This document shows positions 31,842 through 40,990 of a DNA stretch of 64,000 nt, piece after piece. This DNA is from Nocardioides litoris. GTDB lineage: Bacteria > Actinomycetota > Actinomycetes > Propionibacteriales > Nocardioidaceae. Made by a program: the position numbers and the translations under genes. How positions within the stretch are numbered: the stretch's first letter is position 1; every line of letters starts with the position of its first letter. The notes beneath the pieces were generated by a model that did not search any database, had not been told where the DNA came from, and saw only the letters and a list, made by a program, of their open reading frames with translations. The stretch spans positions 310,001-374,000 of the forward strand of contig NZ_VDMR01000003.1 of NCBI RefSeq assembly GCF_006346315.1. The letters are read 5' to 3'.

Positions 31842-32882
31842 TCAGCCGGCCGCGGCGATCCAGCGGTCGAGCGCGGCCTGCGCTCCCCCGGAGTCGATGG
31901 CCTCGGCGGCCCTCGCGATCCCGGCGGCCAGCGCCTCAGGCACCGCGGAGCCGTCGGCGGCGTGCACGGCCAGGGCGGCACCGGCGTTGAGGACGACGGC
32001 GTCGCGGACCGGGCCCTGCTCGCCGGCGAGCAGCCGACGGACGACCTCGGCGTTGTGGGCGGCGTCGCCACCCAACAGGTCCTCGGTGGTCGCCCGGGCC
32101 AGGCCGAGCTCGGCCGGGTCGATGCTGACCGGGCCCGACACGGTGCCGCCGGTGGCGACGTACACCGTCGAGGTGGTGGTCGTGGTGAGCTCGTCGAGCC
32201 CGTCGTCCCCGCGGAAGACCCAGGCGTCGGACCCGCGCGCGGCGAAGACGCCGGCCATGACCGGCACCATCCGCGGGTCGGCGCAGCCGATGGCCTGGGC
32301 CGCCGGCCGGACGGGGTTGGCCAGCGGACCGAGGAAGTTGAAGGTCGTGCCGATGCCGAGCTCGCGCCGGGGCGCGGCGGTGTGCCGCATGGCGGGGTTG
32401 AAGGCGGCGGCGAAGCAGAAGGTGATGCCGGCCTCCACCGCCACGGCGGCGACCCGGTCGGCCGGCAGGTCGAGGCGTACGCCGAGGGCCTCGAGCACGT
32501 CGGCGCTGCCCGCCATGGAGGACGCCGAGCGGTTGCCGTGCTTGACGACCCGTACGCCGGCCCCTGCGGCCACGATCGCGGCCATGGTCGAGATGTTGAC
32601 GGAGTTGGAGCGGTCGGCCCCGGTGCCGACGACGTCGAGCAGCCGGCCCTCGACCTCGATCGGCGTACGTCGCGCGTACATCGCGTCGGCCAGGCCGGAG
32701 ACCTCCTCGACCGTCTCGCCCTTGGCCCGCAAGGCGACGGCGAACCCGGCGATCTGGGCCGGCGTCGCCTCGCCGGAGAGCACCTCGCCCATCGCCCAGG
32801 CCGCCTGGCCAGCGGTCAGGTCACGACGCTCGACCAGCGCCGACAGGACGTCGGGCCAGGTCACGACGCCGCCGACGCTCAC
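31842..32882 (-). CDS. trpD: Anthranilate phosphoribosyltransferase
   Basis: A 346-residue TrpD, the enzyme that joins anthranilate to PRPP in tryptophan synthesis. Family motifs are present: [16 protein letters not shown] (PRPP-binding glycine-rich loop), [25 protein letters not shown] and [11 protein letters not shown]. The GTG at 32882 overlaps the stop of the upstream receiver-like gene as GTGA, so its translation is probably coupled to that gene. No other trp gene is in the window, as expected in actinobacteria with dispersed trp genes. Confidence 0.95.
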   Translation of the reverse strand: MSVGGVVTWPDVLSALVERRDLTAGQAAWAMGEVLSGEATPAQIAGFAVALRAKGETVEEVSGLADAMYARRTPIEVEGRLLDVVGTGADRSNSVNISTMAAIVAAGAGVRVVKHGNRSASSMAGSADVLEALGVRLDLPADRVAAVAVEAGITFCFAAAFNPAMRHTAAPRRELGIGTTFNFLGPLANPVRPAAQAIGCADPRMVPVMAGVFAARGSDAWVFRGDDGLDELTTTTTSTVYVATGGTVSGPVSIDPAELGLARATTEDLLGGDAAHNAEVVRRLLAGEQGPVRDAVVLNAGAALAVHAADGSAVPEALAAGIARAAEAIDSGGAQAALDRWIAAAG

Positions 32883-33298
32883 GTGGTCGACGGCACGCGG
32901 TCGCGGAGCAGCCGGACGACCGCCTCCGCGAGCTGGATCGGGTCGATCGGGTGCGGCACGGCCGCCTCGGCCCGCGACCACGTCGCCAGCCAGGCGTCCT
33001 GGGGCCGCCCGGTGAGCACCAGGATGGGCGGGCACCGGAAGATCTCGTCCTTGAGCTGCTTGGCGATGCCCATGCCGCCGGCGGGGACGGCCTCGCCGTC
33101 GAGGATCGCGAGCGCGATCGTGCCGGTGTCCATGTGCTGGATCACGACCGGCTCGGTGGCCACCTCGACGTACTCGACCTCGGGCAGGTCGGGGTGCGGC
33201 CGACGGCCGAGGGCGAGGATCACCTGCTGGCGCACGGAGGAGTCGTCGCTGTAGACGAGCACCTTGAGGCGGGCCGTGGAGGACGAGGCGTCGGTCAC
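32879..33298 (-). CDS. Receiver-like (atypical response regulator) protein
   Basis: A receiver-domain protein of 139 residues with no output domain. It keeps acidic residues ([14 protein letters not shown]) and a candidate phospho-Asp in [13 protein letters not shown], but the usual KP switch is HPIDP, so phospho-signalling may be altered. The [20 protein letters not shown] stretch is typical of a conserved actinobacterial family near ctaG. A GTG at 33298 is chosen because a TAGCAT box lies 7 nt upstream; the ATG at 33307 overlaps that box. The stop overlaps trpD as GTGA. Confidence 0.85.
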   Translation of the reverse strand: MTDASSSTARLKVLVYSDDSSVRQQVILALGRRPHPDLPEVEYVEVATEPVVIQHMDTGTIALAILDGEAVPAGGMGIAKQLKDEIFRCPPILVLTGRPQDAWLATWSRAEAAVPHPIDPIQLAEAVVRLLRDRVPSTT

Positions 33299-33305
33299 GC
33301 GCGCC

Positions 33306-33311
33306 ATGCTA
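33306..33311 (-). promoter_or_regulatory. -10 box of a leaderless promoter for the receiver-like gene
   Basis: TAGCAT on the minus strand, 7 nt before the GTG at 33298. It overlaps the alternative ATG, which would therefore be outside a leaderless transcript. Confidence 0.5.
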
Positions 33312-33330
33312 GTGCGCGGCCCACCCCGGC

Positions 33331-34305
33331 TCAGTCGCGGGACACCGCCTCGGCCGGTCCGCGGGCGGCCTCGGCCTCGCGTGCCCGCGCCTCCCTGGCC
33401 TCGAGCAGGTCGAGCCGCCGGTCCTCGCGCTTGGCCTCGGCCATCGAGGAGCGCACCCACTGCACGAACAGCACGGCGAAGAACGACAGCCCGATCAGGT
33501 CGCCCGAGCCCCAGAGGATGCCGCCGGCCAGCTCCTGGTCGGCGTACGGGTCGGGCAGCCAGGAGCCCATCGGGCCCTCGGCGAGCCGCGGGTACCAGTC
33601 GCCGCCGAGCAGCGTCGACTGCCCCATGATCGTCACGCCGAGGAAGGCGTGGAAGGGCAGCGTCATCGCGGTCAGCAGCACCCGGAACGGGTAGCCGACG
33701 CGTCCCGGCACCGGGTCGATGCCCATCAGCGGCCAGAAGAACAGCGCCCCCACCATCACCAGGTGCAGGTGCATCATCTCGTGCACCCACACGTGCTCGA
33801 GCGAGGCGCGGTACCACCCGGAGAAGTAGAGCGCCCACGGCGAGATGACGTAGAGCGTGAACGTCAGCGGCGGGAAGGACAGGACCTTCGCCACCCGCGA
33901 GTGCAGCACGGCCAGCAGCCAGCGCCGGGGCCGGGCGGGCAGCGTGCGCAGCGCGAGCGTGACCGGCGCCCCGAGGGCCAGCGCCAGCGGCACCACCATC
34001 GAGAGCACCATGTGCTGGACCATGTGCACGCTCAGCAGCGTCGTGTCGTACGCCGCCAGGCCGGACGTCGTGGCGACCAGGAACGCCCCCATGCCGACGA
34101 CGACGAACGCGACCGTCCGGCCCACCGGCCAGCGGTCCCCGCGCCGCCGCAGCGTGCGCACGCCCAGCAGGTAGAGACCGGCCACCCAGACCGTCAGGAC
34201 GACCGGCAGCGGGGCCAGGTGCCACTCGCTGAAGAAGCTCCCCGCGGTGAAGCGCGGGAGCACCTCGGCGGCGGCCGGAACGGCGGCGGACAGGGGCGTT
34301 TCCAC
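33331..34305 (-). CDS. ctaG: CtaG-family cytochrome c oxidase assembly membrane protein
   Basis: A 324-residue polytopic protein with about seven membrane helices. Family landmarks include the His-rich motifs LSVHMVQHMVLSMVVPLALA and VWVHEMMHLHLVMVGALFFW and the loop PFHAFLGVTIMGQ. The caa3-type CtaG family is needed for oxidase assembly, probably in copper supply to CuB. The tail is charged and helical. The GTG at 34305 is fixed by a TAATGT box 7 nt upstream. It is divergent from ctaE, with 74 bp between starts, matching a role in the same complex. Confidence 0.93.
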   Translation of the reverse strand: METPLSAAVPAAAEVLPRFTAGSFFSEWHLAPLPVVLTVWVAGLYLLGVRTLRRRGDRWPVGRTVAFVVVGMGAFLVATTSGLAAYDTTLLSVHMVQHMVLSMVVPLALALGAPVTLALRTLPARPRRWLLAVLHSRVAKVLSFPPLTFTLYVISPWALYFSGWYRASLEHVWVHEMMHLHLVMVGALFFWPLMGIDPVPGRVGYPFRVLLTAMTLPFHAFLGVTIMGQSTLLGGDWYPRLAEGPMGSWLPDPYADQELAGGILWGSGDLIGLSFFAVLFVQWVRSSMAEAKREDRRLDLLEAREARAREAEAARGPAEAVSRD

Positions 34306-34312
34306 CCTTGTG

Positions 34313-34318
34313 ACATTA
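34313..34318 (-). promoter_or_regulatory. -10 box of a leaderless promoter for ctaG
   Basis: TAATGT on the minus strand, 7 nt before the GTG at 34305; the intervening CACAAGG also resembles a weak ribosome-binding site. Confidence 0.5.
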
Positions 34319-34367
34319 CGCGCAGCCCTGAATCGGGGGGTGTGGTGGCTGCGGGCCGACGGGGAGA

Positions 34368-34373
34368 CATAAT
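34368..34373 (+). promoter_or_regulatory. -10-like box for ctaE
   Basis: CATAAT lies 6 nt before the GTG at 34380. The 74-bp gap between ctaG and ctaE thus holds both divergent promoters. Confidence 0.45.
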
Positions 34374-34379
34374 GAAGGG

Positions 34380-35018
34380 GTGGCGACGACTGCAACGATC
34401 CCGGCTTCCCGCCTGCACGGGCACCACGACCGCCCGTCCATGGTCGCGGTCGGCACGATCATCTGGCTCGCGAGCGAGCTGATGTTCTTCGCGGCGCTGT
34501 TCGCCGCCTACTTCACGATCCGCTCGGTCAGCCCCGAGCTGTGGGCCGAGAACACCGAGGCCCTCAACATCCCCTTCGCCTCGGCCAACACCACGATCCT
34601 GGTGCTGTCCTCGCTGACCTGCCAGCTCGGCGTGTTCGCGGCCGAGCGCGGCCAGGTGGGCCGCTCGGGCGGGGTGCTCGACTTCCGCAAGTGGGGCCTG
34701 CGCGAGTGGTTCATCCTCACCTACCTCATGGGGGCGGTGTTCATCGGTGGACAGGCCCTGGAGTACGCCGAGCTCATCCACGAGGGCATCACCATCCAGG
34801 ACTCGGCCTACGGCTCGATGTTCTACCTGACCACCGGCTTCCACGGCATCCACGTGACCGGCGGCCTCATCGCCTTCCTGTTCGTGCTGGGCCGCACCTA
34901 CCTGGCCCGCAAGTTCACCCACGAGCAGGCCGTCAGCGCGATCGTCGTGTCCTACTACTGGCACTTCGTCGACGTGGTGTGGATCGGGCTGTTCGCCACG
35001 ATCTACCTCATCAAGTAG
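34380..35018 (+). CDS. ctaE: Cytochrome c oxidase subunit III
   Basis: A 212-residue five-helix subunit III of the aa3 terminal oxidase. It has the conserved motifs [45 protein letters not shown] and [14 protein letters not shown]. It stabilises subunit I and may help proton uptake. It heads the run ctaE-qcrC-qcrA-qcrB, an arrangement kept across actinobacteria in which the bc1 complex and the oxidase form a supercomplex. There is a 90-bp gap before qcrC. Confidence 0.97.
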   Translation: MATTATIPASRLHGHHDRPSMVAVGTIIWLASELMFFAALFAAYFTIRSVSPELWAENTEALNIPFASANTTILVLSSLTCQLGVFAAERGQVGRSGGVLDFRKWGLREWFILTYLMGAVFIGGQALEYAELIHEGITIQDSAYGSMFYLTTGFHGIHVTGGLIAFLFVLGRTYLARKFTHEQAVSAIVVSYYWHFVDVVWIGLFATIYLIK

Positions 35019-35108
35019 CCCACCCGACCCGCCCCCACAGCACCATCCCTCCCGGCTGCACCCGGTACACCCGGCACCACACGTAGAAACAAGGGACGAG
35101 ACAGACAA

Positions 35109-36047
35109 GTGCGACTCCTCAACCGCTCCGCCGGCCGCCTCTCGCGCCACCGCAGAGGTCCTGTGGCCGGGCTCGTGGTCCTGCTGCTCGCGCTGCTCCT
35201 GACCGGCGGCGCCTACTCGTTGTTCTCCCCCGGCGCCACCGCCGGACAAGCCGACACCTCCGCTGAGGACGTCACCAAGGGTCGCGAGCTGTTCCTCGTC
35301 GGCTGCGCGTTCTGCCACGGCCGCAACGGCGAGGGCGTCCTCACCGTCGAGGGCACCCAGTACGGCCCGGCCCTCAGCGACGTCGGCGGCGCCTCGGTCG
35401 ACTTCCAGGTCGGCACCGGCCGCATGCCGCTGGCCCAGCCCGGCCAGCAGGCCGAGCGCAAGCCCCCCGTCTACACCGACGAGGAGGTGCGCCAGCTCGC
35501 GGCGTACGTCGACACGCTGGGCGCCGGCCCCGCCGTCCCCGACGAGTCGGCCTACACGCTGCCCAGCGACTTCACCGACGAGGAGCGCGAGTCCGCGATC
35601 ACCCGCGGTGGGCAGATCTTCCTCACCAACTGCACGGCCTGCCACAACTTCGACGGCGCCGGCGGCGCGATGCCGCGCGGTGGCTACGCCCCGACCCTGC
35701 GGGGCGTGGAGCCGAAGTACATCTACGAGGCGCTGCTCACCGGCCCGCAGCAGATGCCCACGTTCTCCGACGGCAACCTGACCCCCGACGAGAAGCGCGA
35801 CGTCATCGCCTACCTCGAGGACACCGGCGCCAAGCCCGCCTACAGCGGCTTCGGCCTCGGCAACCTCGGCCCGGTGAGCGAGGGCCTGTTCGCCTGGATC
35901 GTCGGCATCGGCCTGCTCGTCGGCTTCGCCATCTGGATCGCGGCGCACACCACGCGCTCGTCCCGGCAGAAGCCCGGCGGCAGCTCCAACCTCCCGGTCA
36001 ACCTCTCCGACGGGGAGCCCGGCAGCCCGAAGGGGGGCAACGCATGA
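35109..36047 (+). CDS. qcrC: Diheme cytochrome c subunit of the bc1 complex
   Basis: A 312-residue membrane-anchored cytochrome cc. It has an N-terminal helix (VAGLVVLLLALLLTGGAYS), two c-type domains with CAFCH and CTACH heme sites, Met ligands expected in GTGRMPLAQP and GPQQMPTF, and a C-terminal helix (LFAWIVGIGLLVGFAIWIA). In actinobacteria this diheme subunit passes electrons directly to the aa3 oxidase, replacing a soluble cytochrome c. GTG start with an AAGGGA ribosome-binding site. Its stop overlaps qcrA as ATGA. Confidence 0.97.
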   Translation: MRLLNRSAGRLSRHRRGPVAGLVVLLLALLLTGGAYSLFSPGATAGQADTSAEDVTKGRELFLVGCAFCHGRNGEGVLTVEGTQYGPALSDVGGASVDFQVGTGRMPLAQPGQQAERKPPVYTDEEVRQLAAYVDTLGAGPAVPDESAYTLPSDFTDEERESAITRGGQIFLTNCTACHNFDGAGGAMPRGGYAPTLRGVEPKYIYEALLTGPQQMPTFSDGNLTPDEKRDVIAYLEDTGAKPAYSGFGLGNLGPVSEGLFAWIVGIGLLVGFAIWIAAHTTRSSRQKPGGSSNLPVNLSDGEPGSPKGGNA

Positions 36048-37162
36048 CCGACCTCGAGAAGCACGGCGACGACCAGCACGGCGACGACCACGGCACCCCG
36101 GACGACGCCCAGGGTCGCCTGCCCGCGATGACGGGGGGCTACCTCCCCGTCGAGGAGCCGATCGCCAACCCGGGCCTGCCCGAGCACACCTGGCGTCCCA
36201 CCGACGTCGACGAGGGCGCGGCCAAGCGGGCCGAGCGTCAGGTCTCCCTGATGTTCCTGCTCTCGGGCGTGTGCACCGTGCTGTTCGTCGTGGCCTACTT
36301 CACCCTCGACATCGGCGACAACTGGACCACCTTCGGTGGCCTCGGGGCGTCGACGTTGTTCCTCGGCCTCACCCTCGGTGGCGCCCTGCTGCTCATCGGC
36401 GTCGGCATCATCCAGTGGGCCCGCAAGCTCATGGCCGACCACGAGATCGTCGAGATGCGCCATCCGGCCCGGTCCTCCGACGAGGACCGCGAGACCACCG
36501 CGGCGGTCCTGCAGACCGGGCTCGAGGAGTCCGGCTTGGGCAAGCACTCGATGATCCGTCGCACGCTGCTGCTCTCCACCGGCCTGCTGGCCGCACCCGC
36601 CGTCATCCTGCTGCGCGACCTCGGTCCCAGCCCGGCCTCGGTGGCCAATGCCGAGGAGGGCACCGGGCTCAAGCACACCTTCTGGGGCACCGGTGACCGC
36701 ATCCGCGTCGTCCGCGACGTCGTCGGCACCCCGATCCGCCCGGCCGACCTGCAGATCGGCGACCTGGTCAACGGCGTCCCCGACGGCCTCCTCGAGCTCG
36801 AGGGCATCGAGCTGCAGGTCGCCAAGGCCAAGGCCGCGGTGATCATGGTCAAGATGGAGCCCCGGGAGATCACCCCGGGCCCGGGCCGGGAGGACTGGTC
36901 GGTCGACGGCGTCATCTGCTACTCCAAGATCTGCAGCCACGTCGGCTGCCCCATCTCCTTGTACGAGCGCACCACCCACCACGTGCTGTGCCCGTGCCAC
37001 CAGTCGACGTTCGACCTTGCGGACTCGGCTAAGGTGGTCTTTGGACCGGCCGGAAGGCCGCTCCCCCAGCTGCACCTGGGTGTCGACGACGAGGGTTACC
37101 TCGTGGCCGAAGGAGACTTCACAGAACCCGTCGGACCTAGCTTCTGGGATCGTGAGAAATGA
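36044..37162 (+). CDS. qcrA: Rieske iron-sulfur subunit of the bc1 complex
   Basis: A 372-residue actinobacterial Rieske protein. It has a long His- and Asp-rich N-terminus (HGDDQHGDDHG), three membrane helices (about 67-87, 100-125 and 165-190) and a C-terminal Rieske domain with the [2Fe-2S] ligands CSHVGCP and CPCHQSTF. It takes electrons from menaquinol at the Qo site and passes them to QcrC. The extra helices distinguish it from single-helix proteobacterial Rieske proteins. ATGA overlaps at both ends join it to qcrC and qcrB. Confidence 0.97.
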   Translation: MTDLEKHGDDQHGDDHGTPDDAQGRLPAMTGGYLPVEEPIANPGLPEHTWRPTDVDEGAAKRAERQVSLMFLLSGVCTVLFVVAYFTLDIGDNWTTFGGLGASTLFLGLTLGGALLLIGVGIIQWARKLMADHEIVEMRHPARSSDEDRETTAAVLQTGLEESGLGKHSMIRRTLLLSTGLLAAPAVILLRDLGPSPASVANAEEGTGLKHTFWGTGDRIRVVRDVVGTPIRPADLQIGDLVNGVPDGLLELEGIELQVAKAKAAVIMVKMEPREITPGPGREDWSVDGVICYSKICSHVGCPISLYERTTHHVLCPCHQSTFDLADSAKVVFGPAGRPLPQLHLGVDDEGYLVAEGDFTEPVGPSFWDREK

Positions 37163-38907
37163 GCATCGACACCAGCAAGGTTGCTGACAGCAACGCCACC
37201 AGTGCAGCCAAGGCGTCCAAGCCGTCCAAGGCCGGCGCCGTAGCGACCTGGGCCGATGACCGGCTCGGGCTCGCGGGTGCCATGAAGAAGAACCTGCGCA
37301 AGGTCTTCCCGGACCACTGGTCCTTCATGCTCGGCGAGATCGCTCTGTGGAGCTTCGTCGTCGTGCTCCTCACCGGCGTCTTCCTGACGTTCTGGTACGT
37401 CCCGAGCATGGGCGAGGTCGAGTACCAGGGCTCCTACGACCCGCTCCGGGGCGTGCACATGTCCGAGGCCTACGCCTCGACGCTGCACCTGTCCTTCGAC
37501 GTGCGCGGCGGCCTGCTGCTGCGCCAGATGCACCACTGGGCAGCCATGATCTTCATCGCCTCGATGATGATCCACCTGCTCCGCGTGTGGTTCACCGGCG
37601 CGTTCCGCAAGCCCCGCGAGCTCAACTGGGTCATCGGCTGCCTGCTGCTGTTCCTCGGCACGCTCGAGGGCTTCACCGGCTACTCGCTGCCCGACGACCT
37701 GCTCTCCGGCACCGGCATCCGCGCCGCCGACGGCTTCCTGAAGGCCACGCCGGTCGTGGGCTCCTACATGTCGTTCTTCCTCTTCGGCGGCGAATTCCCG
37801 GGCGAGTCGATCATCCCGCGGCTCTACACCATCCACGTGCTGCTGATCCCCGGCCTGCTGGTCGCCCTGGTCGCGGCCCACATGCTGCTGCTCGTCTACC
37901 ACAAGCACACGCAGTGGCCTGGCCCCGGTCGCACCAACGACAACGTCGTGGGCTACCCCATGCTCCCGGTGTACGCCGCCAAGGCCGGTGGGTTCTTCTT
38001 CATCGTCTTCGGTGTCGTCGCCATCATGGGCGCGACCATGACCATCAACGGCGTCTGGAAGTTCGGGCCCTACGACCCGACCAAGGTGACGGCCGGCTCG
38101 CAGCCCGACTGGTACATGGGCTGGCCCGACGGCCTGCTGCGCGTCATCCCCGGCTGGGAGTCGGTGATCGGTGGCTACACGATCTCGTGGAACGTCATGA
38201 TCCCGATCCTGATCACGCCGCCGGCCCTGCTGGTCCTGCTGATCATGCTGCCGTTCATCGACCAGTGGATCACCAAGGACAAGCGGGACCACCACCTGCT
38301 GCAGCGTCCGCGTGACGCCCCGACGCGCACGGCGATCATGGTCGCCCTGATGACGTTCTACGGTCTGGCCTGGGCCGCCGGCGGCAACGACATCATCGCG
38401 ATCAAGCTGCACCTGTCGATCAACCAGATCACCTACTTCATGCGTGGTGCTCTGTTCATCGGCCCGGTGATCGCCTTCATCATCACCAGGCGCTGGTGCA
38501 TCTCGCTGCAGCGGCACGACCGCGAGAAGCTGCTCCACGGCTACGAGACCGGCGTCATCATGCGGTCCCCCGACGGTGGCTACAGCGAGCGCCACCTCCC
38601 GATCAGCGAGTCCGAGGCCTACCGCCTCACCGCTCGTGACCGCGAGAAGGTGTTCACCGCCGACGGCCGCATCGACGAGAACGGTGTCGCCGCTCCCGGT
38701 GGCCGTCTGGACGGCGTCCGCGCCAAGCTGTCGACGCTCATGTACGCCGACAACATCCAGAAGCCGACGCGGGCCGAGCTCGAGGAGGCGCACCACCACG
38801 CCGAGCACGAGAAGGCCCTCACCGCGGCCCTGACCGGCCACGCCGCCGACGGCCACCAGTTCGACGGCAAGCGCCCCGTCGACGACGAGGCCCTGCGCGG
38901 CGACTGA
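37159..38907 (+). CDS. qcrB: Cytochrome b subunit of the bc1 complex
   Basis: A 582-residue cytochrome b of the long actinobacterial type. His ligand regions are LRQMHHWAAMIFIASMMIHL and IPRLYTIHVLLIPGLLVALV, with a Qo-site region PDWYMGWPDGLLR standing in for the PEW type motif. The C-terminal 150 residues form a charged cytoplasmic tail. It oxidises menaquinol and moves protons. ATG overlaps the qcrA stop, and a strong terminator follows 15 bp after its stop. Confidence 0.97.
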   Translation: MSIDTSKVADSNATSAAKASKPSKAGAVATWADDRLGLAGAMKKNLRKVFPDHWSFMLGEIALWSFVVVLLTGVFLTFWYVPSMGEVEYQGSYDPLRGVHMSEAYASTLHLSFDVRGGLLLRQMHHWAAMIFIASMMIHLLRVWFTGAFRKPRELNWVIGCLLLFLGTLEGFTGYSLPDDLLSGTGIRAADGFLKATPVVGSYMSFFLFGGEFPGESIIPRLYTIHVLLIPGLLVALVAAHMLLLVYHKHTQWPGPGRTNDNVVGYPMLPVYAAKAGGFFFIVFGVVAIMGATMTINGVWKFGPYDPTKVTAGSQPDWYMGWPDGLLRVIPGWESVIGGYTISWNVMIPILITPPALLVLLIMLPFIDQWITKDKRDHHLLQRPRDAPTRTAIMVALMTFYGLAWAAGGNDIIAIKLHLSINQITYFMRGALFIGPVIAFIITRRWCISLQRHDREKLLHGYETGVIMRSPDGGYSERHLPISESEAYRLTARDREKVFTADGRIDENGVAAPGGRLDGVRAKLSTLMYADNIQKPTRAELEEAHHHAEHEKALTAALTGHAADGHQFDGKRPVDDEALRGD

Positions 38908-38921
38908 CCGACCCGCTCCAC

Positions 38922-38964
38922 CAGATCGACCCGTCGTAGTCCTACGGCGGGTCGATCTGCTTTT
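38922..38964 (+). terminator. Rho-independent terminator of the ctaE-qcrCAB operon
   Basis: A perfect 12-bp stem CAGATCGACCCG/CGGGTCGATCTG with a loop containing a TCGTAGTCCTACG sub-hairpin, followed by CTTTT. From here to 39184 I see no convincing gene; a 110-codon plus-strand frame at 38970 is Pro/Arg-rich and unlike coding sequence. Confidence 0.9.
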
Positions 38965-39184
38965 CGCAGGTGGAACACCGAGCCCCAGCACCGCCGCCCC
39001 GAGCACTACGGCGGCCGGGCCCAGGAGTCGCTCAGCCCGATCGCAAGAGCCCTGCGGGCGTGACGCGGTCAGCAGCGGGGAGGCACAGGTGCGATTGGCA
39101 CGCTCCTGAAGCCAGACGGAGCTGCACACCACTCCCCCGGCTCGGACCGGGACCAGCCCGGTCGGAGTACTTCGACACGCAGGC

Positions 39185-39528
39185 CTACCAGCTGGCGAAG
39201 ACACCGGGCCGCTTGCCGCACGGTCCCGGGCTGAGCTGGAACGTGCCCGAGCCGCCGCCAGCGAGACCACCCGGCGAGCGGGACCTGACGGCGGTCCGGT
39301 AGCCGGAGGACGGGCAGCGGCCGCCGAGGGTGCCCCTGATCGAGACCTGGCGGACGTTCTTCCGCACGACCTCGCCGATGTACATCGCGGTGTTCTGCCG
39401 GATCTCGACGACCCGGGTCGACCCGCCGTGCCACCGGAGATGTCCGGCTGGGCCTGGACCGTCGAGGTGGTGAAGCCGAGCACGACGATCGTTGCCAGGG
39501 CAGCACGAAGGCGACGCCCGAACCCGTT
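39185..39528 (-). pseudogene. Frameshifted remnant of a small secreted protein gene
   Basis: One minus-strand frame reads a good signal peptide (FGRRLRAALATIVVLGFTTS and then TVQA) with no usable start codon. A second frame then continues into RVVEIRQNTAMYIGEVVRKN, ...QVSIRGTLGG, CPSSGYRTAVRSRS and CGKRPGVFASW before a TAG stop. Joining them needs a frame change near 39430-39450, giving a secreted protein of about 110 residues with two Cys. No family recognised. The missing start and the frameshift argue for a decayed gene. The reconstruction is inference. Confidence 0.4.
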
Positions 39529-39583
39529 CGCGCCCAGCGCGCCGCTGTGGCACCGCCCACGGACACGGTCAGAGGCGGACGTC

Positions 39584-39619
39584 CCCGTCGGGTCCGCTCC
39601 CCGAGCGGAGCCCGACGGG
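39584..39619 (-). terminator. Hairpin terminator after the L,D-transpeptidase gene
   Basis: A 16-bp stem with one bulged base (CCCGTCGGGTCCGCTC against GAGCGGA-G-CCCGACGGG) and a 3-nt loop lies directly after the stop codon at 39620. No U-run follows. Confidence 0.75.
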
Positions 39620-40861
39620 TCAGAGGGCCGAGTGCGTCCGGTAGTCGGCGAAGGAGGTGTTCCAGTCGCCGTAGCCGTTGTCGAAGGTCATCTCGCGGTC
39701 GGTGCCGGTGTACTCGACGACGTCGCCGCGACGGCTCATGTCGTAGAGCCACTTGGCGTTCTCGGTGCTGAGACCCGTGCAGCCGTGCGAGACGTTGGCG
39801 TTGCCCTGGGAGCCGACCGACCACGGCGCGGCGTGGATGAACTCTCCGGAGTAGGTCAGGCGCATCGCCCACTGCACGTTGTCGATGTCGTAGGCCTCGG
39901 AGCTGCCCTGCGGGATGCCGACGGTCTCGGAGTTCATCCGCTTGGAGTCGAACTTCTCGATGATGACCTTGGTGCCCGAACGGGTCGTGAAGCCGGGCTT
40001 GCCGGTGGTGATCGGGATGGTGCGCAGCAGCTTGCCGTTGCTGAAGACCTTCATCTGGTGGGTCTTGGCGTCGACCTGGTAGATGTGGGCGTCACCGACG
40101 GTGAAGTCGACGTCGCGGTCCTCCTGGCCGTAGATGCCGTCGCCGGCGTCGACCCCGTTGACGTCGACGTCGACGCTGACCTCGGTGCCGGGTCGCCAGT
40201 AGGACTTGGGGCGCCAGTGGGCCTCGTTGCCGTTCAGCCAGTACCAGGAGCCCTCCTGCGCGGGCTGCGAGGTGACCGTCATGTGGCGCTCGAACTCGGC
40301 GCGGTCGGTCACGGCGACGTCGAAGGTCACGATGACGGGCATGCCGACGCCCACGGTCTCGCCGTCCAGAGGCGCCACCGACGGGTAGGTCTGCTCGGCC
40401 AGCGTGAGGTCGGCCGTGGTGAACCGCTGCCGCAGCTGCGAGGAGCCCTCGCCGTCGTCGGCCGTCGCCCGCACGGTGTAGGTGGTGCCCGGCTCGAGCC
40501 TGTCGGAGGCGGTCCACGAGGCGCCGTCGTCGCTCAGCGCACCCTCGACGGTGCCCTCGGGCGAGGACACGGTCACCTCACCCAGGGAGCCGCTCTCGGC
40601 GCTGACCTCGACGAGCGTCGAGACGGGGACCGCCGAGGCGCCGCGCTTGACGTTGACGTCGATCGCGGGCCCGCTGGGCTTCTCGGCCACCCCGGCGCCC
40701 GTGGCGCCGCCGTCGGCGCTGCCGGTCGCGTCACCGCGCCGCTGGCCGCCGGCGTCGCCGTCGCCGCCGGAGCAGGCGACGAGCGAGACCCCGAGGACGC
40801 CGGCGAGGGCGACCGCGGCGAGGCGGCGGGCCGAGGCTCGGCCCGAGAGGCGCTGGGACAT
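39620..40861 (-). CDS. Lipoprotein L,D-transpeptidase
   Basis: A 413-residue lipoprotein. The lipobox LVAC puts the lipidated Cys at 30, followed by a disordered linker, two Ig-like domains (about 65-265) and a YkuD catalytic domain with the pattern EFIHAAPW and then SHGCTGLS, Cys about 361 as nucleophile. This is the layout of actinobacterial LdtMt2-type enzymes that make 3-3 cross-links in peptidoglycan outside the membrane and resist most beta-lactams. ATG at 40861 is preceded by TTGGAG. It lies alone between the two respiratory operons. Confidence 0.95.
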   Translation of the reverse strand: MSQRLSGRASARRLAAVALAGVLGVSLVACSGGDGDAGGQRRGDATGSADGGATGAGVAEKPSGPAIDVNVKRGASAVPVSTLVEVSAESGSLGEVTVSSPEGTVEGALSDDGASWTASDRLEPGTTYTVRATADDGEGSSQLRQRFTTADLTLAEQTYPSVAPLDGETVGVGMPVIVTFDVAVTDRAEFERHMTVTSQPAQEGSWYWLNGNEAHWRPKSYWRPGTEVSVDVDVNGVDAGDGIYGQEDRDVDFTVGDAHIYQVDAKTHQMKVFSNGKLLRTIPITTGKPGFTTRSGTKVIIEKFDSKRMNSETVGIPQGSSEAYDIDNVQWAMRLTYSGEFIHAAPWSVGSQGNANVSHGCTGLSTENAKWLYDMSRRGDVVEYTGTDREMTFDNGYGDWNTSFADYRTHSAL

Positions 40862-40935
40862 GAGCACTCCAAGCGGGTGTGGCGACTGGTCCGGACGATG
40901 AAGCCTAACCGGCGGCCGGTCACGAACCCGAAACA

Positions 40936-40968
40936 ACGACGGCCCGGGGCGTCGCCCCGGGCCGTCGT
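40936..40968 (-). terminator. Terminator of the ctaC-ctaD-ctaF operon
   Basis: A perfect 15-bp stem ACGACGGCCCGGGGC/GCCCCGGGCCGTCGT with a 3-nt loop, 22 bp after the ctaF stop. On the minus strand it is followed by TGTTT. Confidence 0.85.
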
Positions 40969-40990
40969 CGGATGATGCAGGTGGGTCTGC

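Noticed and set aside
38970..39302. A 110-codon plus-strand frame downstream of the qcrB terminator
   Set aside because: It is Pro/Arg-rich with no ordered segment, has no ribosome-binding site or promoter, and is antisense to the secreted-protein remnant.
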